A stretch of 64,000 nt of DNA from Thermoanaerobacterales bacterium UBA4880 (lineage in GTDB: Bacteria > Bacillota > Thermoanaerobacteria > Thermoanaerobacterales > UBA4877), in the NCBI GenBank assembly GCA_002399285.1, contig DHDI01000002.1, forward strand, positions 1 through 64,000. The letters are read 5' to 3'. The position numbers and the translations under genes are program-made. Under the pieces are notes generated by a model, which worked only from the letters and a program-made list of their open reading frames with translations, did not search any database and had not been told where the DNA came from. Of the stretch, positions 25,966 to 35,262 are shown piece by piece. Each line of letters begins with the position of its first letter. The first letter of the stretch is position 1.

Positions 25966-27129
25966 CTACTCATAATGCAGCGCATCTATGGGGTTTAACT
26001 TGGCCGCCCTGTTGGCGGGATATATGCCGAACACTATGCCCACCAGCAGCGCAAATCCGAATGATATCCCCACCGTCAAAGGTGTGGTCTTGGTGGGAAA
26101 ATTCGCAACGGATGAGAGTATCTTTGACAGGGCAAACCCGACGCCTATGCCTATCACCCCTCCCAGCCCGGAGAGCACGGAGGACTCTATGAGAAACTGG
26201 GTCAGTATATCCTTCTTCTTAGCGCCTATGGCCTTCCTTATGCCTATCTCTCTCGTTCGCTCGGTAACGGTGACCAGCATTATATTCATAATGCCTATGC
26301 CGCCCACCAGCAGGGATATGCCGGCTATGCCGCCCAGCATCATGGTCATGACGGACGTCGACTGACGCACCGTATCCAAGAGTTCGGTCTGGTCAAATAC
26401 ATTGAATGAGTCCTCATCACCGGTGATGTGCTTTAGCTCGGCCTCCAAGAGCGCCTTGGCAGACTCGACGGAGCCCTCCGACGAGGCCTGTACAGTGATG
26501 GATCGTATGGCGCCTGTCCTAAACAACCTCTGCGCCGTGGTTATGGGGACTATCACCATATCGTCCTGCGACCCCATCATGCTGCTGCCCTTTGATGCCA
26601 GCAGGCCTATGATGGTAAAGTTATTGCCCTCCAGCTTTATGGTCTCGCCGACCGGATTGAGCATGCCCAGCTCCTTGGCCGTCTCCGTACCCAAAACGGC
26701 GACCCTCGCCCTGCTGTCCAGATCAGCCTCAGTAATAGACCTTCCCGACTGCATTTCCCTGTCGTTTATAGTGAAATAATCGGGATTTGTTCCCGTTATG
26801 CCGGTACTATAGGTCTTGGCCATAAATTTTACCGTCATGCCGGTATTCACGGTAGGCGCGATAGCCGATATATACGGATTCTTGAGATTCATGGCCTCCT
26901 GATAGGTAAAATCAGATTTTGTTCCCCTGCCCATCAGATTTACGTTCAGTATATTGGAGCCCATGCCTTCCAGCTGGCTGGTCACCTGCGACGTGGCCCC
27001 CGAGGCAAAGGAGACCAAGGCGATCACCGAGGATACGCCTATTATTATGCCCAGCATAGTTAGAAAAGAACGCATTTTGTTGTCTATTATTCCTCTCAAT
27101 GCCAGCTTGATCAGCTGCAGCAGATTCAT
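25966..27129 (-). CDS. MacB-type ABC exporter permease
   Basis: The 387-residue membrane protein has an N-terminal transmembrane helix ([21 protein letters not shown], about 18-42), a large extracytoplasmic MacB-PCD domain (about 50-250) and three C-terminal helices with the FtsX-like [21 protein letters not shown] motif. It is a mechanotransmission-type exporter permease, working with the adjacent ATPase and adaptor. Its start overlaps the ATPase stop by four bases. Confidence 0.92.
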   Translation of the reverse strand: MNLLQLIKLALRGIIDNKMRSFLTMLGIIIGVSSVIALVSFASGATSQVTSQLEGMGSNILNVNLMGRGTKSDFTYQEAMNLKNPYISAIAPTVNTGMTVKFMAKTYSTGITGTNPDYFTINDREMQSGRSITEADLDSRARVAVLGTETAKELGMLNPVGETIKLEGNNFTIIGLLASKGSSMMGSQDDMVIVPITTAQRLFRTGAIRSITVQASSEGSVESAKALLEAELKHITGDEDSFNVFDQTELLDTVRQSTSVMTMMLGGIAGISLLVGGIGIMNIMLVTVTERTREIGIRKAIGAKKKDILTQFLIESSVLSGLGGVIGIGVGFALSKILSSVANFPTKTTPLTVGISFGFALLVGIVFGIYPANRAAKLNPIDALHYE

Positions 27130-27803
27130 GCGACCACCTCGTCCCTTAATATCTTGCCGTCCAGAATATGCACTATCCTCTTTGCCTCATTGGCTATGCT
27201 CATGTCATGGGTTATGAGGATTACCGTCCTTCCCGCTTCGTTGAATTCCTTCAGCATATCCATTATCTCATGGGCAGAGTGGCTGTCTAAGTTGCCCGTT
27301 GGCTCATCGGCCAGGATTATATTGGGCTGTCCCACTATGGCTCTGGCTATGGCAACCCTCTGCTGCTGTCCGCCCGACATCTCTATGGGCTTGTGATTTA
27401 TCCTGTCGGCCAGGCCGACCCTTTCCAGCGCCTCTGCGCACCTTTTCCTGCGCTCGCTCGCCGGCATGCCCCTGTATATCAGCGGCAGCTCCACATTCTC
27501 CGCGGCGGTCATCCGCGGCAGCAGATTGAATTCCTGAAACACGAAGCCTATCTCCCTGTTCCTGATCTCCGCAAGTTTATCCTGCTTTAGCTTGGAGATC
27601 TCGCCGCCGTTCAGCATATAGGTCCCCGATGTAGGCGTGTCGAGGCAGCCGAGCAGATGCATGAACGTGGACTTGCCTGAGCCGGAGGGCCCGGTTATGG
27701 CGACGAACTCTCCTTCGGCTATGTCGATGCTGACGCCGTCTAAGGCCCTCACCTCCACCTTACCCATGCGGTATATCTTGCTCATATCCTCAATGTGTAT
27801 CAT
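27126..27803 (-). CDS. ABC transporter ATP-binding protein (MacB/LolD type)
   Basis: The ATPase of about 225 residues has Walker [11 protein letters not shown]-loop [21 protein letters not shown], signature [14 protein letters not shown] and Walker [13 protein letters not shown], with the LolD/MacB subfamily look. The ATG at 27803 has GAGGGG seven bases upstream; an earlier in-frame Met overlaps the adaptor stop. It powers the MacB-like permease. Confidence 0.95.
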   Translation of the reverse strand: MIHIEDMSKIYRMGKVEVRALDGVSIDIAEGEFVAITGPSGSGKSTFMHLLGCLDTPTSGTYMLNGGEISKLKQDKLAEIRNREIGFVFQEFNLLPRMTAAENVELPLIYRGMPASERRKRCAEALERVGLADRINHKPIEMSGGQQQRVAIARAIVGQPNIILADEPTGNLDSHSAHEIMDMLKEFNEAGRTVILITHDMSIANEAKRIVHILDGKILRDEVVA

Positions 27804-27814
27804 GGTATCGCCCC

Positions 27815-29368
27815 TCATCGTCTCGACCTGACCTCAGCTTCCCCACCACCGCCGCCGGGACCCATGAACATGCCTCCGCTGTTTCCCGCAGTGACCTCGA
27901 CCTCGTCGCCCTCTTTAAGACCGGAGGTCACCTCCGCATAATTTTCGTTGGTAAGCCCCGTCTCCACCTTCACCGGCTTGTCGGAACCGACCTTCGTCAC
28001 AAAAGCATTGCGTCCTTCGTATTTCAGCGCCTCTATAGGCACGAGCAGCACATTATCCTTCTTTTCCAGAATAATGTCCGCATTCGCGGTCATACCGGCC
28101 TTCAGCTCCGGCGTTTTGTCCAGCGTTACCTTTACGTCGAAGGTGGATACGCCGTTCTCCGCCTTGCCCTCGTCGGCTATATCCGCGATCACGCCCTTAA
28201 AAGTCTTGCCCTCCACGGCGTCGGAGGTGATGATCACGCTCTGGCCCGTCTGCAGCTTGCTCACGTCCATCTCGTCCACCGGTATTATGACGTTCATCGA
28301 GCTGTAATCCACTATGCGGGCATCCACCGTATTGGCATCCAGCGATATGCTGGACAGATCGTCGCCGGCGTTTACGTTCTGCGCGACCAGAGTCCCCGAA
28401 ATGGGAGCGTAGACATACATATCGCTCAGTTCCTTCTGCTTGGAGCTTATATCCGAATTGGCCTGATCGATCTTCAGCTTTTGCAGTTCTATCTGTTCAT
28501 CTATGTTGTCCGAGTGTACGGCCGCTATCAGCTGACCCTTTTTGACTATATCGTTCGCCTTCACATACAGCTTTTTCACATCGCCCGATAAAACGGCCTT
28601 TACATTATCCACGTCCGCCCTCTCCAACGCAGTGGTCGTAAACGCCTGCACGTTTCCCGCCGAGGTAATCACCGAAGCGTTTACGCTTTCGCCGCCCTTC
28701 AAGCTGCCCGGATTCTTTATCTGTACCTCTATATTATATAAAATACCTCCTCCCGTGGTCGGCTGAGGACTTGCATCCACGCCGGTAACGGTCCCGGTAA
28801 TATTGGCAATATACGACGGCAGAAATACGTTGACCTTATCGCCCACTTTTACAGAACCTATCTCCGACTGGGTTATGCCTGCCGTAAATTTAAAATTGCC
28901 GTCCGACTCGATGGTGGCTATCAGGCCCCCCTCGTTTACCGAATCACCCTCCTTGACGTTGACGGCCGTTATCCTGCCGTTTATCGGCGAGGTGACCTTT
29001 TCTCCCGCCTTCTGCTTGTTTAAGTCATTCATTTCCATATTGAGCTGTTTTAGATTGAGTTCCGACTGCTTAAGGGAAAGGGATACGTTATCATCCGTTA
29101 TAACATACATAAGGTCCCCCTTGTTCAGCAGATCACCTTCTTTATAATTAACCTGCGCCAGTTTCCCGCTTCTCTTCAGTCTGATCGTTTCCTCATCGGC
29201 CGCCGCCAAAGTGCCGGAGCCGCTTATCTTATTCTCTATGGACCCCTTGGTCACCTTGACCGTGGCCGTAGCCGCATTATCGCCCTGCGCGTTTTTTACT
29301 CCCGCCGAACATCCCGTCAATGACAATATCAATGTCAACACTAAAATTATGTAAGAGAATTTTTTCAA
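27815..29368 (-). CDS. MacA/HlyD-like efflux adaptor lipoprotein
   Basis: The 517-residue protein has a lipoprotein signal (lipobox SLTGCSAG), a lipoyl-type domain ([23 protein letters not shown]) and coiled-coil hairpins. It has unusually two successive barrel/lipoyl sets, since a second [22 protein letters not shown] unit occurs mid-protein; the length (about 380 is usual) reflects this duplication. The C-terminus is Gly-rich ([13 protein letters not shown]). It is the first gene of the exporter operon and would dock onto the MacB-like permease; substrate unknown. Confidence 0.88.
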   Translation of the reverse strand: MKKFSYIILVLTLILSLTGCSAGVKNAQGDNAATATVKVTKGSIENKISGSGTLAAADEETIRLKRSGKLAQVNYKEGDLLNKGDLMYVITDDNVSLSLKQSELNLKQLNMEMNDLNKQKAGEKVTSPINGRITAVNVKEGDSVNEGGLIATIESDGNFKFTAGITQSEIGSVKVGDKVNVFLPSYIANITGTVTGVDASPQPTTGGGILYNIEVQIKNPGSLKGGESVNASVITSAGNVQAFTTTALERADVDNVKAVLSGDVKKLYVKANDIVKKGQLIAAVHSDNIDEQIELQKLKIDQANSDISSKQKELSDMYVYAPISGTLVAQNVNAGDDLSSISLDANTVDARIVDYSSMNVIIPVDEMDVSKLQTGQSVIITSDAVEGKTFKGVIADIADEGKAENGVSTFDVKVTLDKTPELKAGMTANADIILEKKDNVLLVPIEALKYEGRNAFVTKVGSDKPVKVETGLTNENYAEVTSGLKEGDEVEVTAGNSGGMFMGPGGGGGEAEVRSRR

Positions 29369-29497
29369 TGATCTCCCTCCTCGAATCCATTATAGCAGAA
29401 AATAATGGGTATAATTAGTAAATAAATTGTTAACTTTTATTAACTGGACTGCCTTTGCCTATTATGCTAAAATGAGTGTACTTTAAGGAGGTCCAAA

Positions 29498-31195
29498 ATG
29501 CGAAATTTGCTCTGTATTCTGCTTATATTTATTATAGCGCTGCCCATGCCCGGATGCGCCGTACGGAACGCCTCGCCAAAACAGCCCGACGGCAGGTTTT
29601 ACGACGTCATAGTTTTCGGCGCCGGTCCCGAGGGGATAGCCGCCGGCGTATCTGCTTCACGAAACGGCCTCAAGACGCTTCTGGTAGAGCGCAGCGGTAA
29701 GATCGGCGGCCTGTATACGCGGGCGGGACTGAACACCATAGATATGAACTTCGGTCCCGATAAGGAACTGCTTACCAAAGGCATATTCGAGAATTTCTAC
29801 AATGCCCTCGGCAGCGATTCCTTCGACATTGGCAGAGCCGAAGGTATATTCAGCCGCATGCTGACAAATGCGGGCGTGTATCTGATGCTGAATGCGGACG
29901 TGGGAAAACCGGAAGTGGAAGACGGAAAGATCACCGGCATCGAGATCAACGGGGCTAAATACAGGGCAAAGAGATATATAGACGCCACGGAGGACGCAGA
30001 TATAGCGGCGATGTCAGGCGTTCCCTATACCTATGGACAGGAAGATATAGGACATCCCGAAAGGGTGATGGCACCCACAATGGTATTCAAGCTGGAAGGG
30101 GTCGACTGGAACAAGGTAAGACGCTATTTGAATACGGACGACAGCAAGGAGACCGGCGCCAACGACCGCTCGGCATGGGGATATCATGAAATGTATAAAT
30201 ATAAGCCGAAAGACCCCGATATACTGATGCGCGGTCTCAATATGGGCAGGCAGGACGATGGCAGCGTGCTGGTAAATTCCATGCTGATCTACAACGTCGA
30301 CATTATGGATAAGGATTCCCGTGAAAAAGCCGTGGAGAAGGCCACGCGGGAGCTGCCCTATGTAATAGAGTACATGCATAAGCTGCCCGGGCTGGAAGAT
30401 GTGCGCTTGGCCGGCATTATGGACGAATTCTATTCGAGAGAATCGCGGCATATAATAGGCGAATACAGGCTCAGCTTAGACGACGTGCTGGAAAACAGAT
30501 ACTTCGGCGATGCGGTGGTACTGGGAAGCTATTCCGTCGATATACAGGCGTTCATGCGCGGCAACTTCGGGTGGATCTTGGGAAAGCCCCAGGTATACTC
30601 CATACCTTTCCGCTGCCTTGTTCCCAAGAAGATAGACAATCTTCTCGTGGCGGGAAGAAGCGCGTCTTTTGACTCTCTGGCCTCCGGTTCTGCCAGGGTC
30701 GTGCCGGTGGGCATGGACGAAGGCCAGGCCGCAGGCGCAGCCGCCAAGATCTCTATAAAGAAGAATATGCCCTTCCGTCAAATGGCATACGACGAGGGCA
30801 CGGTAGATCAGCTGCAAAAACTGCTGACCAAACAGGGCGCATATATAAAGGATTATGAGGCCACGCCCGATATAGTGAAGTCTCCCTATTACCCATATAT
30901 AAAGAGGCTGCGCCGGTACGGATATATACAGGGCAGTTATGGCAACGACTACCGGCTGGATGAAGTGATATCCCGCGACGATTTTACCAAGATATTCAAC
31001 TCCATAATGGCCGACCATATAGCTAACTATGAATGGCTGCCCGGCAAAGTGAGCGGCATGCCGATGACGTACGGCCAGGCCGGAGAAATATTTAAAGACT
31101 ATGGCATAAACTTTGAGTTATCCAATTCCGACGAAGAGCTGTACTATAAGGACGCATATAAGCTGCTGTGTACGGTGTTGGATCAGATAGAGTGA
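29498..31195 (+). CDS. Lipoprotein FAD-dependent oxidoreductase with an SLH-like C-terminus
   Basis: The 565-residue protein starts with a lipobox (LPMPGCAVRN), then a Rossmann FAD-binding motif VIVFGAGPEGIAAG (about 36-49), GGLYTRAGLNT and the late LLVAGRSASFDSLASG-ARVVP dinucleotide-binding block of the FAD_oxidored (PF12831) family. The C-terminal 100 residues (YYPYIKRLRRYGYIQGSYG, VISRDDFTKIFNSIM) resemble an SLH module, so it may sit at the cell surface. The electron partner and substrate are unknown. The ribosome site AAGGAGG precedes the ATG. Confidence 0.85.
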   Translation: MRNLLCILLIFIIALPMPGCAVRNASPKQPDGRFYDVIVFGAGPEGIAAGVSASRNGLKTLLVERSGKIGGLYTRAGLNTIDMNFGPDKELLTKGIFENFYNALGSDSFDIGRAEGIFSRMLTNAGVYLMLNADVGKPEVEDGKITGIEINGAKYRAKRYIDATEDADIAAMSGVPYTYGQEDIGHPERVMAPTMVFKLEGVDWNKVRRYLNTDDSKETGANDRSAWGYHEMYKYKPKDPDILMRGLNMGRQDDGSVLVNSMLIYNVDIMDKDSREKAVEKATRELPYVIEYMHKLPGLEDVRLAGIMDEFYSRESRHIIGEYRLSLDDVLENRYFGDAVVLGSYSVDIQAFMRGNFGWILGKPQVYSIPFRCLVPKKIDNLLVAGRSASFDSLASGSARVVPVGMDEGQAAGAAAKISIKKNMPFRQMAYDEGTVDQLQKLLTKQGAYIKDYEATPDIVKSPYYPYIKRLRRYGYIQGSYGNDYRLDEVISRDDFTKIFNSIMADHIANYEWLPGKVSGMPMTYGQAGEIFKDYGINFELSNSDEELYYKDAYKLLCTVLDQIE

Positions 31196-31254
31196 AGATG
31201 AACTAAAATCCGCGTCGGTTAATAATAATTCCCTCCGATACCATATTCTGCTCA

Positions 31255-31283
31255 TTGTATGCATTTGCCCGGCAATGTATAAT
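31255..31283 (+). promoter_or_regulatory. Promoter of the GH3 hexosaminidase gene
   Basis: TTGTAT (31255-31260) and TATAAT (31278-31283) are separated by 17 bp; the start codon chosen for the downstream gene lies about 54 bp beyond. This also argues against the upstream in-frame ATG at 31283, which would overlap the -10. Confidence 0.6.
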
Positions 31284-31336
31284 TGTTTGTTAGTAATACC
31301 CTGTTTTATATCAAATATGGAAGGTATGACAACATT

Positions 31337-32656
31337 ATGCACGGAAAACATTATAAGAAAAGAAACTTTTCGGGTAAGGCAATAATAATCCTCATCGTTA
31401 TAATTGCGGCCTCAATCATCTCGGCCGCCATAGCCTACACGTATGCCGTTAAAAATAATCCGCAGGTACCCGGCCAGAGCGATACGCCCACTGTACCCAG
31501 CGAAGGAGGCAATACCGCAGAGAACAAACACCAGCCCACCGCCGAGGAAGAAGCGGATAAGCTTGTCTCCGGCATGTCTCTGGAGGAAAAGATCGGACAG
31601 ATGGTGATCATAGGATTCAAAGGATATGACGCAGATGCAAATACGGCATCGCTGATAGAGGATAAGCATATCGGCGGCATCATACTGTTCGAGCGGAATA
31701 TAGAGAACGACAAACAGCTGGTAGACCTCAACAATCAACTGAAATCGCTCAATAAAGACAACAAATTGCCGCTCTTCATATCGGCGGACCATGAGGGAGG
31801 CCGAATAGCGCGTCTGCCCGCAAGGGCGACGGACTTCCCGTCCAATCTGACCATAGGCAAAAAGAATTCGTCCGATCTGTCCTACCAAGTAGGCCAGGTC
31901 CTTGGAAGCGAAATGGCGGCGTACGGATTCAACCTTGACTTTGCTCCCGTAGCGGACATCTTCAGCAATCCCAAAAATACGGTGATAGGCGACCGTTCCT
32001 TCGGCAAGGACCCCGATACGGTGAGCGGCCTGGCCGTTGCCACCATGAAAGGCATAAAATCGCAAGGAGTTGTCCCGGTGGTAAAGCACTTCCCCGGTCA
32101 CGGCGATACCGCAGTGGATTCCCATGTGGACCTGCCCGTATCCTACAAAAGCATGAAGCAGCTAAAGTCGTTTGAGCTTCTGCCCTTTGAAAGCGCCATA
32201 GATCAGGGAGCCGATATGATGATGGTGGCCCACATAAAGCTTCCCGAGATAGATAAAACGGGTCTGCCAGCCTCCCTTTCCCATGCGGTCATAACCGGCC
32301 TGCTTCGCGATGATCTGGGTTTTAAGGGCGTTGTAATAACCGACGACCTTGAAATGGGCGCCATAGCCAAGCATTACGGTACCGGCGACGCGGCTGTAAA
32401 GGCCGTCGAAGCAGGCGCCGATATGGTGCTTGTCTGCCACACCTATGAAAGCCAGACAGAAGCCATAGATGCCATAGCAAAGGCGGTAAAGAACGGTCAG
32501 ATAAGCGAGGAGCGCATCGACGAATCGGTAAAACACATAGTCATGTTGAAGCAGAAATACAAGCTCTCCGATAAACCCGTAAACCTGAGCGGAGTCGAGG
32601 AAACTGTCGGAAGCGAGAAGCATCAAAGCATAGCTGATAAAGCAAGGGTAAAATGA
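31337..32656 (+). CDS. nagZ: Beta-N-acetylhexosaminidase (GH3, NagZ-like), membrane-anchored
   Basis: The protein of about 439 residues has an N-terminal signal anchor (IIILIVIIAASIISAAIAYTY), a low-complexity linker and a GH3 barrel. The barrel has GQMVIIGFKG, HEGGRIARLPA, DFAPVADIFSNP, the catalytic VVKHFPGHGDTAVDSH loop (the Asp/His-containing NagZ signature) and the VITDDLEMGAI nucleophile region (Asp in TDDLEM). It removes N-acetylglucosamine from muropeptides in cell-wall recycling. The ATG at 31337 with GGAAGG about 12 bases upstream is chosen. Confidence 0.9.
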   Translation: MHGKHYKKRNFSGKAIIILIVIIAASIISAAIAYTYAVKNNPQVPGQSDTPTVPSEGGNTAENKHQPTAEEEADKLVSGMSLEEKIGQMVIIGFKGYDADANTASLIEDKHIGGIILFERNIENDKQLVDLNNQLKSLNKDNKLPLFISADHEGGRIARLPARATDFPSNLTIGKKNSSDLSYQVGQVLGSEMAAYGFNLDFAPVADIFSNPKNTVIGDRSFGKDPDTVSGLAVATMKGIKSQGVVPVVKHFPGHGDTAVDSHVDLPVSYKSMKQLKSFELLPFESAIDQGADMMMVAHIKLPEIDKTGLPASLSHAVITGLLRDDLGFKGVVITDDLEMGAIAKHYGTGDAAVKAVEAGADMVLVCHTYESQTEAIDAIAKAVKNGQISEERIDESVKHIVMLKQKYKLSDKPVNLSGVEETVGSEKHQSIADKARVK

Positions 32657-32678
32657 TAAAACAAAATTTGACGTACAA

Positions 32679-32706
32679 AAACCGGTTCATAGCGGCCGGT
32701 TTTTTA
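32679..32706 (+). terminator. Terminator of the hexosaminidase gene
   Basis: AACCGG-loop-CCGGTT followed by TTTTT on the plus strand just after the stop codon. Confidence 0.8.
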
Positions 32707-32730
32707 TATGGGTTTTCAGGCATCTTCAAC

Positions 32731-32820
32731 CTGCGAAAGATGCCGGCAAGAGCATAAAGGCAACAAATTGATGTCAAATCCCGGCATAGAAATTTCCACA
32801 TCTTATGATATAATCTGATA
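32731..32820 (+). repeat. Second dispersed repeat family, copy F1
   Basis: The segment opens with CTGCGAAAGATGCCGGCAAG, followed by CATAAAG, TGTCAAATCCCGGC and TAGAAA-TTCCACAT-TTATGA. It is shared with 39627-39712 (F3) and, for its first half, with 34099-34155 (F2). This copy ends in an extended -10 that could drive the small toxin-like ORF. No coding potential. Confidence 0.65.
32806..32814 (+). promoter_or_regulatory. Extended -10 element before the small toxin-like ORF
   Basis: TGATATAAT (TGn-extended perfect -10) lies at the end of the F1 repeat, about 68 bp upstream of the ORF at 32882, with a GC-rich hairpin-prone leader (GGTGCGGCCGCCGCC) in between. Confidence 0.45.
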
Positions 32821-32881
32821 TAGAGGGTAATCGAAAACAAGGTGCGGCCGCCGCCTTTTTACAGAGATGAAGCGGTGCGAT

Positions 32882-32971
32882 ATGAACAATACATATGAAA
32901 TTCTGCATCTTTTGTGTGACTATGGTGTATTTCTAATATTGCTTTTCCTTTATTGTTATCCTGTTAAATAA
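32882..32971 (+). CDS. Small hydrophobic peptide, putative holin-like type I toxin
   Basis: A 29-residue peptide (MNNTYEILHLLCDYGVFLIL then LFLYCYPVK) with one membrane segment fits the pattern of holin-like toxins (Hol_Tox family: YE.L.L...G.FLI.LL). It is preceded by an extended -10 and followed by a sequence (CGATAAAAAGTGAAAAATAT) whose complement ends the candidate RNA at 23.4 kb. The ribosome site (AAGCGGTG) is weak, as is common for type I toxins. Not a firm call; the size alone makes it uncertain. Confidence 0.45.
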   Translation: MNNTYEILHLLCDYGVFLILLFLYCYPVK

Positions 32972-33000
32972 CGATAAAAAGTGAAAAATATAATCACCCT
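32972..33000. other. Half-hairpin shared with the 23.4-kb RNA terminator
   Basis: The sequence right after the toxin-like ORF holds GATAAAAAGTGAAAAATAT followed by AATCACCCTG. The reverse complement matches the 3' end of the RNA at 23.4 kb, but the partner arm needed for a full terminator is missing here. The rest of the gap to 33205 has no recognisable gene. Confidence 0.4.
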
Positions 33001-33205
33001 GTCTGGCATAATAACTGCAAAAATACGCAAATTCTATTATCATTTTTACTTGATACTGCCCGGCTATTTTTTGCTGCTTTATTGACCAAATCGGTTATTC
33101 ATGATATAACGACATGCCGCAGGAAGAAGTCTATGGGGAAATGCTGCGGTATCTTGGATTGCTCAAATCAGCCATGTATAAACCAAAATATACGGGAGGA
33201 GCACA

Positions 33206-33985
33206 ATGAAGATATTATATTTTACTGCAACCGGCAACAGCCTTGCCATAGCAAAGAAAATCGGCGGGGAGATGATCTCCATTCCACAGGCACTAAAGAA
33301 CGATCAGTATGAATTTGAGGACGACGTCATCGGTCTGGTTTTCCCGACCTATTGCTGTTATCCTCCGAAAATCGTCCGCGACTTCATTGCGAAAGCAAAG
33401 CTGAAGGCAAACTATCTATTCGCCGTTGCCACCTACGGAAATGTTATGGGTAAAGGCGGCGACGGCGGCGAAATGCTTGAGTTTGACGAGATTGCAAAGG
33501 CCGCCGGTTACAATTTCAATTATCTGAATGCCATTCTTATGGTCGATAATTTCATTGACAATTTTGAAATTGGTAAAGAGATCGAGAAGATCCCTTCCAA
33601 AAAAATTGATGACAATCTCGCAGTTATTATTGACAATATAAATGCAAAAAAAGACTATGTCAAAGATCCCGGGTTTTTCGGCAAAATGATGACTAGTATG
33701 TGTAAGGGGCTTGTCAAGTCACAAGATGAGGGCCTGGCCGCGCAGAAATTCATTGTCAGTGACGCTTGTGTCGGCTGCGGTACCTGCGCTAAAGTCTGTC
33801 CATATGGAAATATAACCATTAAAGACGGCAGACCGCAGTTCGGCACAAACTGCCTGAGCTGCTACGGCTGCATACACAGCTGTCCTCAGACTGCCATTCA
33901 TAAGAAGAGTGAAAAAAGCGATAAGCGTTGGAGAAATTACAACGTCACTCTAAAGGAAATCATCGAAGCAAACAATCAAATTTAG
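33206..33985 (+). CDS. EFR1-type flavodoxin/4Fe-4S ferredoxin fusion protein
   Basis: The 259-residue protein has a flavodoxin-like N-terminal domain (MKILYFTATGNSLAIAKKIG, FPTYCCYPPKIVRDFI). It ends with two 4Fe-4S clusters, CVGCGTCAKVCPYGNI (about 185-200) and CLSCYGCIHSCPQTAI (about 215-230). It is a soluble electron-transfer protein of the EFR1 family. AGGAGCACA precedes the ATG. It stands alone on the plus strand, converging with lysR. Confidence 0.9.
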   Translation: MKILYFTATGNSLAIAKKIGGEMISIPQALKNDQYEFEDDVIGLVFPTYCCYPPKIVRDFIAKAKLKANYLFAVATYGNVMGKGGDGGEMLEFDEIAKAAGYNFNYLNAILMVDNFIDNFEIGKEIEKIPSKKIDDNLAVIIDNINAKKDYVKDPGFFGKMMTSMCKGLVKSQDEGLAAQKFIVSDACVGCGTCAKVCPYGNITIKDGRPQFGTNCLSCYGCIHSCPQTAIHKKSEKSDKRWRNYNVTLKEIIEANNQI

Positions 33986-34046
33986 CCAAAAATACTCTCG
34001 GCGGAAAGCATCAGAACATATATTAATATAACGGAATCCGGTACAC

Positions 34047-34075
34047 AAAACCGGCCCATTGCGGCTGGTTTTTTG
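34047..34075. terminator. Bidirectional terminator between the EFR1 and lysR genes
   Basis: AACCGGC-loop-GCTGGTT is followed by TTTT on the plus strand and has AAAA on the other side, so it could serve both converging genes. Confidence 0.7.
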
Positions 34076-34098
34076 TATGGATTTCCAGCACCCGCCAT

Positions 34099-34155
34099 CT
34101 GCGAAAAATGCCGGCAAGAACATATGGACAGCAAGCCTATGTCAAGTCCTTGTTA
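34099..34155 (+). repeat. Second dispersed repeat family, truncated copy F2
   Basis: Begins CTGCGAAAAATGCCGGCAAG like copies F1 and F3 and loses similarity after about 57 bp. Its end overlaps the last codons of lysR (stop 34137-34139). As in F1, it follows a terminator with an ACCGG stem and a TATGG-TTT-CAG stretch. Confidence 0.55.
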
Positions 34156-35087
34156 AATTCCCCATTGCCCTCTTTTGTGATCTCAGTGATCCTGTCTATG
34201 AAAAACCGTGCATATTCATTGGGATCATAATTTGTGCGGCAAATCCATCCAATTTCCTGAGTAATGTGAAAGTCCCGCAGTTCAATGGTTTTAAGCTGCG
34301 GATAAAAGGGCGTGAAGTGATAGGGCATGCGGGAGAGGGCGCCGATATTTACGGCATCGGTAGCGCTGACGAGCTCCGTCATACCGGCCCTGTTGTCCAC
34401 ACGGATCACAGTATCGGCTTTCAGCGGGATGTTTCTGAGTGAAGTAACCAAGTTGGACTGATAATCTTCCTCATATAAAACCAACGGATAGGGTTCGATA
34501 TCCCGCAGGGTGACATGATCCAGCTTCTTATGAAACAGGGGATTCCGGGAGCCGACGATGATCCAATAGCCGTCGTCCAGCAGCCTGTGATAAGCTACGC
34601 CTTTGCTTTCGAATAATTTCATCATAAAACTTTTCGTACTACTGAGAATGTACAGCACCCCAATATCAGACCGATTGGAGGCAACGTCCTCCAATATCTC
34701 CCCGCTGTTGGCTTCTCTGCAAAAGTAATTGGCAGGATCGGTCTTAAAATGGTTCACAAGCTCTATAAATACATTCATGGCGAATTTGATATGGGAGTTT
34801 GACATGCTGAACGACATACGGTCAGATTCCCTTCTTGCGGCGAAAAGCTGCGGTATGATGGATATCTGATTATAAAGCGGCTCAAGTACGGCCACCAGCT
34901 CCGTCCCAAAGTCTGTCAAGGTCATCCCCTTCGTTCCACGCTCAAAAATAGGACTGCCAAGTTCCTGCTCAAGGTTTCTGATGGACAGGCTGAGACTGGG
35001 CTGGGATATATACAAATTTTTAGCGGCCTTGCTCAAGGAACCTGTCTTCGCGATCTCTAATACCTGTTCTACCTGTTCGATCTTCAT
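34137..35087 (-). CDS. LysR-family transcriptional regulator
   Basis: The 316-residue protein has the LysR helix-turn-helix (VLEIAKTGSLSKAAKNLYIS then QPSLSLSIRNLEQELGSPIF) and a periplasmic-binding-like effector domain. It lies downstream of, and on the same strand as, the glycerate kinase/enolase-like operon and probably regulates it; an inverted repeat ATTGA-N12-TCAAT at 39516-39537 upstream of that operon fits a LysR site. Its last codons overlap a dispersed repeat. Confidence 0.9.
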   Translation of the reverse strand: MKIEQVEQVLEIAKTGSLSKAAKNLYISQPSLSLSIRNLEQELGSPIFERGTKGMTLTDFGTELVAVLEPLYNQISIIPQLFAARRESDRMSFSMSNSHIKFAMNVFIELVNHFKTDPANYFCREANSGEILEDVASNRSDIGVLYILSSTKSFMMKLFESKGVAYHRLLDDGYWIIVGSRNPLFHKKLDHVTLRDIEPYPLVLYEEDYQSNLVTSLRNIPLKADTVIRVDNRAGMTELVSATDAVNIGALSRMPYHFTPFYPQLKTIELRDFHITQEIGWICRTNYDPNEYARFFIDRITEITKEGNGEFNKDLT

Positions 35088-35162
35088 AAAAACATATCCC
35101 TTCTTAAGTTGCCTCTATGAAATATTTTATCATATATCGCAGCAGTAAGTCAGTATATAAAA

Positions 35163-35228
35163 CCCGTTAAATTTACATATAAAAGGGGGCATCCTTATGA
35201 TGATAAATATTTTAACGGGATGCCCTCT
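35163..35228 (-). terminator. Two mutually exclusive terminator-like hairpins before lysR
   Basis: On the minus strand GGGCATCC (35218-35225) can pair with GGATGCCC (35087-side arm at 35187-35194), followed by CCTTTTATAT. Alternatively CCCGTTAAA (35211-35219) can pair with TTTAACGGG (35163-35171), followed by TTTTATA. The two stems share two bases. The first ends the glycerate kinase operon; the alternative pairing could make readthrough into lysR conditional. Confidence 0.55.
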
Positions 35229-35262
35229 TATGTTCAATTCATATGTTTTTTATTTACGCATG

